From Cricetomys ansorgei (Eukaryota; Chordata; Mammalia; Rodentia; Nesomyidae): a stretch of 64,000 nt of DNA. A program made the position numbers and the translations under genes. Below, piece by piece: positions 35,346-47,067 of the stretch. How positions within the stretch are numbered: the first letter of the stretch is position 1; every line of letters begins with the position of its first letter. Location of the stretch: assembly GCA_026225945.1 (NCBI GenBank), contig JAMJFZ010003163.1:20892501-20956500 (forward strand), in the 5' to 3' direction. Under the pieces are notes generated by a model that was not told the origin of the DNA, made no database searches, and worked only from the letters and a program-made list of their open reading frames with translations.

Positions 35346-36959
35346 GAACAGAATCACTACAGACAGTAATGACATTAATTTCATTCCACTGGCAGTCGGT
35401 CTCTGTTTCAACTGGAAAACCCCAGGGTGGGCTAAATTTATTGGCTTACTCAGGGACAGGTGTCTGTTTTGAGTCCATCAGTTTTAGTTGGAAGAGCTAT
35501 ATTGAAGAAAACTGTCCATGTGTCAGGAGCCAGTACTAGAGAGAGAGGAATCACCAAGAGCAGAAGTCCACTGGTATTTACTGTTGTCTATTGCTAATAA
35601 AACAAGCTAAAACTATATAGATTTCATTGTCCAGTCCTTAGAACTCATTGGAAACTCATTGGAGGTTTTGAAGTACTGTATCAGTCATTTTAAAAAAATC
35701 AGGAAACGTGGCTTTTCTGCAAAATTGGACGAAGTTCCCCAGTAACAGATTCAACCTGGATCTGGAGTATGCATAGAGCAATTTTGAAGCAGCCAACTGC
35801 CTCCCAGAGACAAATGCCCCATGCCCTCCACAGCTGCCAGGGGTTACTGTTTTTCCCAGCCACAGACTGTACCCTGACATGTCCCAAACTTTCAGTGTGG
35901 TCCTCCTACTCCCTGTGCCCTTTGAAAAGCATCAAGCCATGAGCCCAGGGAATCCCCAGCATCTACCCCCTCCAGGCTGGCCTTTGGTGGTTACCTTCTA
36001 TGTGCTCTGCTATCCCCCCAGGAGGCCCCAGGAGGATTGATTTTTGCCAAATGATGGCAGCTTAACAGATAGTCTCCTTTGTCCACAAGGTCTTAGTCAC
36101 AGTAAAAATTCAATAGATGGTTTTGCTGCAGGCATATTTTCAAATGCCAGGAAAGCATCTGACGGTGTTGGATGTTGGGAGGGCTATTGTTAGGAAGATT
36201 AAACACCATCCCATGTTCAATCATTTATTCAACAACCACACAGGGAAGCTAAGAAGAGGAGGCAAGTGCAGCAAGAGTGTTCACTGTATTTTGTAGAGAA
36301 GAATTCATCTTCTTATTTTATACATAAAACCAAAGACAGGAATCTGAACTACAGGCAGGTCATAGAACCTCACTTTGCAGACAGACTATGGGAGTTGCCT
36401 GCAGGCACCATGAAAGGCAGGCTGAGAGTAGGGAAGAATGCATTGCCAAAGCCATAAAACTAATTATTTTGGCATGCACCAAAAACAAGTTTCCCCTTTT
36501 CCCAGGTTCCTACTAGTTGCTTTATATCAGCCATCAATCCGAGAAGGATTTCTGCAGAAAATGGGTCACGTGTATGGCTCCAGCCTCTGGCATCTACGTG
36601 TTCTTCTGGCAACAATGTTTTGCTTTCTCATAGAGAAACCTTCTCTCCTGAACTTGGTCCACACCTGTGGTCTGCTTGAGTCAATCATCGATTCTAGGGA
36701 GGAACAAGTGACTTGAGTCTATGCAATCACATCAGGACATTATACTAGCCATCAGACTGACTTATGCTTGAACTCAAGACCTCATCAGAATCAATTTAAA
36801 GTAGTGGGGTTATCGCTAAGGTGGTGAAATATTAAAGACCATTCTCTTTTATGCTGGGAATACTAGCTATTGCTAGTATAATACCCTTATTAGTGTATTG
36901 CAAGCTGGGCTTCTAGGGGGCATTGAATGGAACCCAAGGATGAAAATAACATTGTAGAA
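35346..36959. other. Intergenic, no gene
   Basis: Unremarkable sequence with no repeat I can name. Confidence 0.4.
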
Positions 36960-37145
36960 GTCAGATCAAAGACAGGAATAAAGAATGAGTCCTGATGACT
37001 TGTTTGTGCTGTTGGCACAGCTGTGCCTCAAGCTAGTCCTGTCCCTGGACTTTTCAGTTATACAAGCAAATAAATTCCCTTATTTTCCCTAAGCCAATTT
37101 CATTCGGGTTTTTATCTCTGGCAATTGAGAGTCCTAATTAAAACA
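36960..37145 (+). mobile_element. Old ERVL/MaLR-type LTR, 3' part
   Basis: gcaaataaattcccttattt, ccctaagccaatttcattcg ggtttttatctctggcaatt and gagagtcctaattaaaacag: a typical LTR end with aataaa. Confidence 0.6.
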
Positions 37146-37729
37146 GGAATGGAAAGAATAATGTGTTTTGTTAATTTTGTTTTCTTTAAAAACCATCTAC
37201 TGAGCACCTGCTGTGGGCTTCTAGAGAATTAGAAAGCATTGTCCTTGCAAATCACTGAAGACATATGAGCAACAAGGTACAGAATCACTTCAGCTTAGCA
37301 CAAAAAGAGGCATTTTGGTTCTCATATGATATTCCAAAGGGGCTGAAATGATGCACAGGGAAAAATGAGTGGGGTTGTGTTTTCTTGAGGGTAAGGTAGG
37401 CTGGGCCAGAGCTCAGTTTGGCATCTTCTCTCCCTTAGCCAGATGGATCTGGGCCTAAGTGTATAACAACTTCAAGACATCCTTGAGTGTCTTGGCTGAT
37501 CCTGTGGCCATTTCAGGGGGCCGTTGGGAAATGGAAAATCTAAGCAATTCAGCTCCCTTTCTCCTTTCGTTTCATCTGGTTGGGTTTGTGGGACTAACTG
37601 AATACTTCTGAGGCTAGGTCAGATCAGATGCAGTCAATTTGCTTTTCCCTTACAAAAGCTGTTTAGAAATGCCTCACTCTAAAATACATGTTACATTACT
37701 GATGCCCATAAAAAGAATCCATAAGCCTT

Positions 37730-37900
37730 TTTTCGGTTTGGTTTTCTGAGAGAGGGTTTATCTATATAACAGTCCTGGCTGTCCTGGAACTTGCTTTGTA
37801 GACCAGACTGGCATTGAACTCACAGAGATCTGCCTGCCTTTGCCTCCTGAGGGATTTCTGCTTCCTGAGTGCTGGGATTAAAGACATGCACCACCACCTA
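37730..37900 (-). mobile_element. B1 SINE
   Basis: The plus strand reads gagagagggtttatctatat, tggctgtcctggaacttgct, gaccagactggcattgaact and gagtgctgggattaaagaca. It has a short internal duplication (cctcctgagg and cttcctgagt). Confidence 0.88.
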
Positions 37901-38465
37901 AAGAATCCATAGATTTTAAAAGCATCACAAAGTATCTGTTGTGGACCCACTTGTGGGGTAAAGGAATATAAATATGAGAAGTAGGTTTTGTATTCCGTGG
38001 ATTTGAAATCAGCATTGACTAACATAACAAATTAGATGGCCACAGGTACTTATTTGTGAATTCATTTAAGTACAATGGCTGACTCAAGAAGAGAGGAGAT
38101 CAGAGTGTATGACCCCTAAAAGCTATTTGCATCCTGTTCCCCATTAGGCCAGCATGAGGCAAAATGGAAGGTCCACCTAATATTGAGTTGTGGATTGAAG
38201 AGGACTTCTGAAGAAGCTATCTACGAATGATATTGGGAGATACAGCTCAGGATAGGGAAGGCTCTACTTCTTATACTTGGAAGATCTGATCATCTGGGGG
38301 AAACGCTATGACTATCTTTGGAAACTGTGATATGAGGGGGTAGGCTAGACTTCCATACTCACAAGGCATGGAAAGATGAGATGCTAAGTTTCTGAGTTTC
38401 TGTATATTGGACTAAAAATTCTCCCAATTTTCTTAGCCTTGTTTATTCACTAAAAATAAAAAAAA

Positions 38466-38995
38466 ATTGGGACAGCAAGATGACTCAACAGGTAAAAGCA
38501 TTTTCAGAGTGTCTTAGTTACTCTTCTATTGCTATGATAAAACACCATGACCAAGACGACTTATAAAAGAAAGTGTTTAATTTGGCTTATGGTGCCAGAG
38601 AGTTAGAGTCCGTGATGGCTGAGCAAAGGAACAGCTGAGTGCTCACATCTCGACCCACAAGCATGAGGCAGAGAAAAGAGTGTGAGCCCTGGGAGTTGCA
38701 TGAGTCTTTTGAAAACCCAAAGCCTGTCTCCAGTAGCACACCTCCCCCAATAAGGCCACACTTCCTAATCCTTCCCAAACAGTTCCACCAACTGAGGACA
38801 AAGTATTCAAATACATGAGCCAATGGGTGCCCTTCTTCTTCAAACTACCACACCAAGCAAGTCCAATGACCCGGATTTGATCCCTTGAACTCAAGTCAGA
38901 AGGAGAAAACTCACTCCTGAAAGTTGTCCTTGGGCTGCCATGTGTACATCCACCCACGCACATCACACATTAAAACAAAACAAAACAACAACAAA
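38466..38995 (+). mobile_element. B3-like SINE split by a later insertion
   Basis: The head gacagcaagatgactcaaca ggtaaaagcatt (to about 38512) and the body caagcaagtccaatgacccg gatttgatccc...ctcctgaaagttgtcc (from about 38858) form one SINE when 38513-38857 is removed. The tail is CAAAA repeats. Confidence 0.75.
38513..38857 (+). mobile_element. Rodent dispersed repeat of about 340 bp (unnamed), nested copy
   Basis: tgtcttagttactcttctat tgctatgataaaacacca to ccttcttcttcaaactacca. Internal landmarks are cacacttcctaatccttccc and gtattcaaatacatgagcca. It lies inside the SINE at 38466-38995. Confidence 0.82.
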
Positions 38996-39289
38996 AACAG
39001 ATTGGCCATCTTAATAATCAGGAACGAAAGCAAAGGCTGAGTAACTAACTGCACTATTCATTATGTTCTGTGATGGAAATAAGAGATTTTCATGTGATTT
39101 TTCTTGTGCTGTAGGAGGTTTCCTGTCAAGCTATTTTCCCAAAGACCTGATCTTTACACACTGGATCATCAGAGCAAATTTTGGAATGTCCTTCTTTGCC
39201 CAATCAGTGGTTCAGTATATGATCAGCCAGCCTGTCTAGGTGTCCAGCCCCCTTTGTATTCTTCAATAGGCTGCTCTGTTACTTTTACC

Positions 39290-39440
39290 TGTGATTTTCT
39301 AAAGGCACCTGCTTTGAGCACAGGTCAGACCATGGCACTCCAATGTTCAACACTTCCAGTGATACCATTTCTCTATCAGAGTAAATCGTATGTCCTATCA
39401 GTGGGCTAGTAGAGTCTGTACGAAGGCTCTTACACAAAGA
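39290..39440 (+). mobile_element. L2-like remnant
   Basis: cagaccatggcactccaatg, ttcaacacttccagtgatac and catttctctatcagagtaaa follow the L2 3' region. Confidence 0.45.
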
Positions 39441-41440
39441 GCACATGAGCAGAATGTACAGAGGTGTAAAACAAACCGTGTCAGTGCTGCACTCAGAGCC
39501 AATGGCATCTGTTCTTGGAGCTGTTTTTGGTTTTGTTTATTGTTTTCTGTTTTTCTTAAGGTTGCCTGGTGATTTTTTTTTTTATGGCATTATTATGGAG
39601 AAGTTTGAACATACACAAACAGAAAAAAAATAGTGTGTTGACCCCTGTGAACCCGCAAACCCACACCTCTCAGTCGCAGCCCGCCTTTCCCTCATCGCTA
39701 TCTGCTTTCACTGTGTGGCGTCCTTAGAGGTTAAGCTCTAGGCATCGTCTTACTCCAGCTCTAAAGGTGGAAAATGTAAACATAAATTAAAAAAATAAAA
39801 TAAAATGAATGGAACCTGATAGAAATATGTAACATACACACACAAAGTGAGGCGGGGGTAGGGAATCAAGGACTCCTGTTTTTGCCACTTTCTAATGAGA
39901 ATGCACCTAAAGTAGACTTGAGCAGCTGCTGTGAGCCACCGGAAGGCTCCACTCTAGGCTCCGCCCTCCACAGCATTCCAGCCCTCCCACTTGGACCTTG
40001 CCTATCTTTGTTTCCTCCATTTGTCTTCACCAGCCCACTGGCTGCCTGGCAGAGCCCAGAACACACTGGACACCAGGAAGCCCCACCTTCAGCTCATTTT
40101 TGCCCGGGGACGTTCTGCTCCCAGCCGGCAGGAAACTCGTTTCTTCTTCCATGCCATGTTTAACCAGCCCTCCTTCAAAGTGCCCTTGATCCTGTGTGCA
40201 CTCCTACACCCTTCCTACATCCCTGGTTATTTCTATTTTATAATATTTCAGAGTCCTCAAATACGGATTTAATGAAACTGCATGCCCTATGGGAATATAA
40301 CATTGTACGAACAGAAAACACTGTAAATATTTGCTGCGTGAATGGAGGAGTGAATGACTCAATCGGGTAATATTATTCCAGCATAGGAGCCAAGGAGATG
40401 ATGGGATGAACGGGAAGACGTCAGATAAGTAATCTATTTCGTAGAGCTTATACAGAAGCCACGATACTAAGAAGCTTGAAAAGATGAGAATATTAATGGG
40501 TACTGCATTCGCAGTGAACTAATAGTGGAAGCTGCAGCGTTTGAAAGAAATCCCTAAATACCGAGGTTACATCAGAGAGGACGACTATTTCCTTTTATTA
40601 GCAGTCCCTTGGGCTGCTTGTACCACAGAATGAAGCCAGTTCAGCGCAACAGAGGGACTGTACAGTCATAACCGAACAGTTACCATACATGGGTCACACA
40701 CAGCAGTTCCGAAATACATATGCATATGTTTATGCGTGCTAGCAAGAAAAAAAAAATGTCAGAGAATCCGAGTGAAGCCTAAATGGGCAAAACCCCACGC
40801 GCCCTTGCTCACTGAGCCGCCACATCCTCCTCCTCAGGGGAAGCTGAGTCCCAAGTTCATTGTATGTGTTGCTGTTCTCGTTGAATAGGGAGCGTCGTTG
40901 GCCATTTTCCAAGCACAGAAAACAGTGAGACAGCTGGGAATCTCTGAAAGGCCAGAGCTCCACAGTCAGGCACAAAGGTACTAAAGCCATACTTCACTCC
41001 CTCCTCCAGGGCCAGGAGGCCATGTGGAAGCATTCCCTTCAGGAAGCCTATCTAAAACAGGTTGTTTCCATCCAGGCTTGGAACATTAAGCACTGGTCCC
41101 CAACATAACGAGGGAGCGTACTCTCACATCTAACTCACGAGATATCCTGACTGCTGTGGCCTGACACTGAAACACCCAAGGGCGTTGTCATGAAGGAGAC
41201 CGGGAGATAGGCTTGGACTAGTGATGCTATCGAGATGGTCTTGCATTCCTCTACGTCAGAAATCACAGAAAGGAGAGCAATGTCTGTAAATACACTTGAC
41301 TCCTCACAGTCCTAATAGAAAAAAATCAGAATGTCAGCTATGACTGGATAAAGCCTTTAGCTGCCAAAGCCTACCAACTGTCCCAGGTCACAAAGCAAAC
41401 GTTCAACTGGAGAAGAGCAGTCAAGGGGCAGCAAGGATGC
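39441..41440. other. Intergenic, no gene
   Basis: No recognised coding sequence or repeat; 40340-40740 is repeat-free. Short open frames (for example in 39880-40270) have no family resemblance. Confidence 0.4.
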
Positions 41441-41469
41441 CTGTGCCAGTGCCTGGGATGTTAAAGAAA

Positions 41470-41739
41470 AGGACTAGGCACAATGGAGGTGGCTGAGTTG
41501 GTAAAATGCTTGCTGTGCAAATGCGAAGACCTGCGGTTGGATGCCCAGCATGCATTGCGAGGCCAAGCATGGTGGCAGTGCCAATAGGGAGACTCTCACT
41601 GGGAGGTGGAGATAGGAGAAGCACTGTGGATTGCTGGACAGCTAGTCCCGCCCACTTTGTAAGCTCTAGGTTCACATACCTTGTCCCCAAAATAAAAAAA
41701 ACTTAAGTGAAGAAGTGATTGCGGAAGACAATTACCTCT
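41470..41739 (+). mobile_element. B4/RSINE-type composite SINE
   Basis: A tRNA-like head (ggctgagttggtaaaatgct tgctgtgcaaatgcgaagac) is followed by a B1-like middle (ggccaagcatggtggcagtg) and a tail part (gcggaagacaattacctctg) that runs into CA and GA repeats. Confidence 0.7.
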
Positions 41740-41770
41740 GACACATACACACACACATACACACACACTC

Positions 41771-41802
<32 letters not shown>
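41740..41802. repeat. (CA)n(GA)n compound microsatellite
   Basis: CA run followed by about 14 GA units, at the tail of the SINE to its left. Confidence 0.95.
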
Positions 41803-41804
<2 letters not shown>

Positions 41805-41829
41805 CGTATACACATATACGAGTACACAC

Positions 41830-44394
41830 CACATACAAATTAAAAAGGCTACCATTGAAGGCAATTTTTTCCAACGCTCTGCTGTCCCTTGCTGTGTTCA
41901 GGAGCAAAGAGCTGTTTTATAAACACAATTATAAGTAACTTTAATTTAAAACTTAGAAAGTGACTTTTCTTCAGGGCTGTTTTACAGCCTAGTGGCACCT
42001 GGGGAGCGTACACTCACCCACTCCATATCCCTATTAGAAGGAATAGCATCTCATGATCAGATTGTATAAATGGAGCATCTTCCCAGAAAGACTAAAGTAA
42101 GCATGCGTGGATGTCACAGCTGTCACAAGTTGGGCCGGTGTTCGTTTTCTTGGCTGGTTTGGAAAAACATTCAGCACTTCCCACAGAGTAGCCTGCATTT
42201 TCTGTCTCTTGTAAATGCTAGAATATTACTATACACATCTACCCATTCATGTGGGTGGCCTGACGAGGCTGGCTTCTGAAATCTCACACATGACTCAAAC
42301 ACAGCTTGCTACAGAACCGAAGGGGAACTGGTTTTTACCAAGAATGCAAGAAAGAGAAGCCAGACGAGGTTTGTAATTCTGCCAAACCTTGAATAAGTTT
42401 GAAAACATCATCATAAAACATGTTACGATGTTTACATCGCATCTCTTATTATTAAGGACGACTGTGGAAGTATGAGCAGAGCCTACTTCTTAAAATATTT
42501 CTATATAATAGCTATGGCATTCAATTATACAATAGTAATTGTGCCTAACCGTACCGAACCCCAGTCTGTTTTATGACTGCCTCTCACGCTGAGCTCGCAA
42601 ACTCTACATAAACACCATCTGCATGAAACATAAAGCTCTTAGCTGTTTTAAGAACATGGGCCTACCAAATGTAGCTTTATTAATTCTGTGGCTAGTTTCA
42701 TGGCTGATGTTTGAGTCCCTACCATCTATCTCACCCAGATGATCTTCCCATGCAGTGTACACTCGGTCTTTGATTTAATGCTTGAGTGCCAAGATAGTAA
42801 GGCTCACTGCAGGCACCATGACCCAGGTGCCCAGAATGCTGGTCCACATTTGCAGAGTTTTTGTTTTGCATGGAATGAATTTTGTTCTGCAGAGTTTGCT
42901 GGTTTCCTGTGTTTAGGGAGTAAGGAAGGAGATGGCGAGAGGTAAGCCCTTTAAGATGGCCAACAGCAGTGCTTCCTCAGTGTCCCTTTGTGGAGGGCTG
43001 ACAAGGACTTCTAGAAGTTCTCAGATGAAGCTTGCTCCTCACCATACAAATGGTTTTTCAAAAAGGGTGGCTACTTTAAACAGATTTTGAAGAGTTCTTG
43101 TCCGAGACAGCTAGAAACTTCACTCAAGAGGCTGACCCAGAGAAGAGCTAAACAAAAGGGCTTATTTTTTTTTGTCCAGCAGACAATCAGTTGTTTCCCA
43201 GCAGCAAACAAACGTAGACACAATCTACAAATAAACAGAAACATCTTAGCAGGAAGTAAGTCAGCTCAAAGATCATTTGTGCCCATTCTTGAAAGGCACC
43301 CTGTTTGGACCGGCTGTTTGTGTCTAGCCGTTCATTGAGCCCAGGCAACAATTTCTGGGCTTTTAATGATCTAGAAGCAAATATGATTATCAAGCTTCAG
43401 CATACTAAATCTTGTAATGTTTCACTGACAGAAGTCCTGATCTCCCTTTCAATCAAGATTTTAGGAGTTAAGCTACGTAGCTCTTTAGCTTCTCTGGGGG
43501 GGAAGGGGAGTAGGAAGAGGGTAGGGCATAGGCAAAGCCGGTTTTATTTTCTGCATGAAGATATAGTACCTATGCTTGGAATTAGGTTCTGCTTTGGAAA
43601 GAGCTGTGGTTGGACTCATGTTTATTGGCCAGAATATTCTGAACATCATTAAAAGGTTGCCAGCTAGGTATGCCAGCACTTGGGCATGCTTTATAAAAAT
43701 ATTATTATGGATGAAATGGTGACTTTTCTTCCAGGTAACTGTCCCAACATTCAAAGATGGATGTCTTCATTTGGCATCCAAAAGCGCACAAGAGGTCAGG
43801 CTGTATATAGGTAATTCCCTGAGATGCTGTTATTTGTCCCCGGGGGAGCTCCACGTGCTCAATACCAATTACAGAGGAGAGGATTAAGAACGGGCAGACA
43901 GAGTGAGTAACACAGCAGGCCCGAGGAATTTGGACTAAGATCTTGTGTCAAATTTGCAAATTAGCAATTAAGGCGGGTTTAGGACATGGCATCATTTCCG
44001 CGCATTGTGACAAACTGAAAATCAAAGCTCTCACTGCATGTTAGAGGGATGACAGCATTGACATGCAACAAGGAACGCTATCAAAAATCATCTTCCTTGC
44101 TAACAATATATCCTTGGATGCAATGCAAACTGACTGGGAAGAAAATGTAGGGCAGAAATCTGAAAATAAACCCAAGACCCAGATCTCAAAATAACCACTA
44201 CGGTGTTGAGTCTAGAGAAGTCTCTCGAAGACCGTGCAAGTGAGAGCCCTGAGTATCTGCTTGCAGAATGCGCATGGCTGGCATCCCATGGAGGTATGTT
44301 TAGAATTCAAGTCTACCCAATCTTGGCAAGTGGACCAGTTGCAAGGTAGTTTTAGTGCTTTATTTAAAATCTAGACGATAATAAAATTTGTTGA
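41830..44394. other. Intergenic, repeat-free block
   Basis: More than 2.5 kb without a recognisable SINE, LINE or LTR, in a region where repeats otherwise occur about every kilobase. It contains candidate conserved segments at 42380-42720 and 43840-44130. No coding sequence is supported. Confidence 0.5.
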
Positions 44395-44515
44395 CAGGAG
44401 ACGGGCGGCTCGTGCCTTTAATCCCAGTACTCTGGTGGCAGAGGCAGGTGGAATTCTGTGAGCTGGAGGCCAGCCTGGTCTACAGAGTGAGTTCCAGGAC
44501 AAGCTGGGTGGAATT
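44395..44515 (+). mobile_element. B1 SINE, 3'-truncated
   Basis: acgggcggctcgtgccttta atcccagtactctggtggca, then gaggccagcctggtctacag agtgagttccaggacaa; the last part of the consensus is missing. Confidence 0.92.
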
Positions 44516-46830
44516 CACCATCTGTATCTCATAGTGGAACCTCACGAAGGGTGGTGTAGGATGTTTGCTGAACCATTCCATGGGACATATACACCCTCTG
44601 TTCTCCCAACTGAATCAGATAAATTCTCTGGGCTCCTTAAATCATGCATAATGATTTACACCTACTTGACTTCCTTGGCCATCTTCCTCAAAACTCACTC
44701 TTACACACATGAAGTAATGAATATACTGCCTTGGCAGTAGCATGGCACCTAGTGTCCTAATACTTGAACACAAGTCAAAGCCATTTGCCAGAATACAAAA
44801 TAATGACAGAAAGACACTGCAGAAGCAAAAACAATTAGACTGGAAGGTATTCATACCAAAATAAAGAGCCATTTGGCACTGTGCCCCATTGAGAACATGG
44901 GTTAGGTGGTGCTCTCTCTGGCTTGCTGCTTGCCTAGCCATCGGGAAAACATGGATTAATTACTCTGTTTAGTGTTGTGATGGATTTCTGTCACCCATCT
45001 ACACCCACAAGCATACGTTACACATCCTACACCCTAATACATAAGCACACATGGATATTCGAGTATTTGAAAGCCAATGAAATCAACAGGCGACTGGAGT
45101 GAATTTCCATTCTCGTTCTGACTATGCCTCTTTGCAAATGGATACGGGAACAAGCCACAGTTCCTCTCTGTGCCTCATTTTCCAAACATGTTATGTGTTA
45201 ACTCCCACCTCACCTGGCTGAGAGATAGAAGTCATTCATGGTAAATTGCTTTGGAAACTACAGCATGCTATACAAGTGCAGGAGATCACGAGGCATTGCT
45301 TGCTTGCCGTCCTTGGTCTGTGAAGGTTCGTCTCTGAAATTAAACCAAGACCATAACCAGAACCCCACACATCCCTGGTGCTGTCTGAGGTTTGACTCAG
45401 CAACAAAGTCAGGGCTTCTTTTCATCCTTCATCCTGCTGGAGTTCAAGCACCGAAAGGGATTTTTTTACCAGTAGTGAGGCGGCTTTCTTTGTACAGCAG
45501 GCTTGAAAACAGATCTCTCTTGATGCCACCACAAGGAAGAGGCCTTTTCTACTGTGGCCACCCAAAAATGTCTTGATTTGGCTTCCATGGTGGTAGTCTT
45601 GCCCCTGAAAGAAGAGGGGTTGGAGGGAAGGAGGAGCATGGAGCAGCATTAAGAAACAAATACTGAGGAAGATTTTCAAACGGGGATCCTGAGCAATTTT
45701 TCTTTCAGGTTTTATCGCCAACCGGATCACACTCGCCTTGTATTCGGTTCTGCTCTCACACTCGAACACCTTCAGAGCCCACATAAAATGCAATTCCTCA
45801 GCAGACCATCAACAAACGTCACCCCCAACTCCCTTTCCAGTACTTTCTCCTGCTCACCATTGTAAGAACAATGTGTGTCCACGTTTGCCGTCTCCTCTTC
45901 TGCTGCCTTGATGTGCCTGAGTTCCAAAAGTCTTTTCTTCTGTCCTCTCCTGGGCTGGAGATGTCTCCTCTTCTAGGTCAAGACTTCTATCTTGGCTTCT
46001 GGTAGCCTCCCCAACCCCAAGGCGTGCCCTAAATGTCAGTCATTGCATGCAGCTTTCTCTAATACCCCTAGCCAATTGCAGTGTCTTCCTTGCCTGATGA
46101 GAATGTGTATTTTCTCAGATTAAAAAGAAAATCATACACATTTGTTTTATGCCTCTGGTTGGCACACCTAATCGTTCTGTGTGGTGGTACCTTCCCTGCT
46201 CCAAGGGAAAAATAAAATAAAATCTCTACTGAAAGATGGCCTGTTATGATTTTTTAAAATCTTTATTAGGGAAAATTTCAAACATATCCCAAGTAAACAG
46301 AAGGTGCTATTTATCTCTGCCTCTCCTTTGGGACCCATCACAGGGTTCTGCATGCTGCAGAAGTAAATTTAAGTAATTAGGGCCTAAGGCAAATGGAGCT
46401 GTCTGCCTGCATATCTGATTCCACATCTCCCGGGTGGATTAGCGTTTCCTCAGTAACACACACAACCACACACCTGTAGGCTTGCAGTCTACACAGATGA
46501 AACTCATCCGCCAGCTTTAGTGTTTAGGGAACACGTGTATCCTTGAGGTTAGTTTGAAGGGTGTAGAGAAATACTTCTGTGATTAAGAATAGTTTCTAAG
46601 AAAATTTAAGTCTGGTTGAGTAGTGTCCGTGTGGCAGTTAAGGGACAACCTACACTTCTGAGATCTGCTGTATCAAAGTGTAGGCCTTTTCACTATGCAT
46701 TAATCCTGACAAAAAAAAAAAATCACTTCTCAACCATCTGACAGTATCCCCCAATCTCAGATTAAGTCTGTTATTTTAGAATATTCTTTTAAACTTGTGC
46801 CTAGATACCCATTAATTTTTACCACCCCCA
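44516..46830. other. Intergenic, no gene
   Basis: Apart from a MIR at 45100-45230, no repeat or gene is recognised. An A run lies at 46711-46722. Confidence 0.4.
45100..45230 (+). mobile_element. MIR SINE
   Basis: ctcgttctgactatgcctct, gggaacaagccacagttcct and ctctgtgcctcattttccaa correspond to the MIR core. Confidence 0.6.
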
Positions 46831-47067
46831 TGTGTGTGTGTGTGTGTGTGTGTCTGTGTGTGTGTGTCTGTGTGTGTGTGTCTGTGTGTGTGTGTGTCTG
46901 TGTGTGTGTGTCTGTGTGTGTGTGTGTGTCTGTGTGTGTGTGTCTGTGTGTGTATGTGTGAGTGTGTGTATGTGTGTGTGTGTGTCTGTGTGTGTGTGTG
47001 TGTGTGTCTGTGTCTGTGTGTGTGTGTGTGTCTGTGTCTGTGTGTGTCTGTGTGTGTGTGTGTGTGT
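46831..47067. repeat. Long (TG)n array with regular TC interruptions
   Basis: About 237 nt of TG broken at intervals of 8-20 nt by TC steps, giving a higher-order tgtgtgtgtctg pattern. Translated Cys/Val frames are artefacts. Confidence 0.97.
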
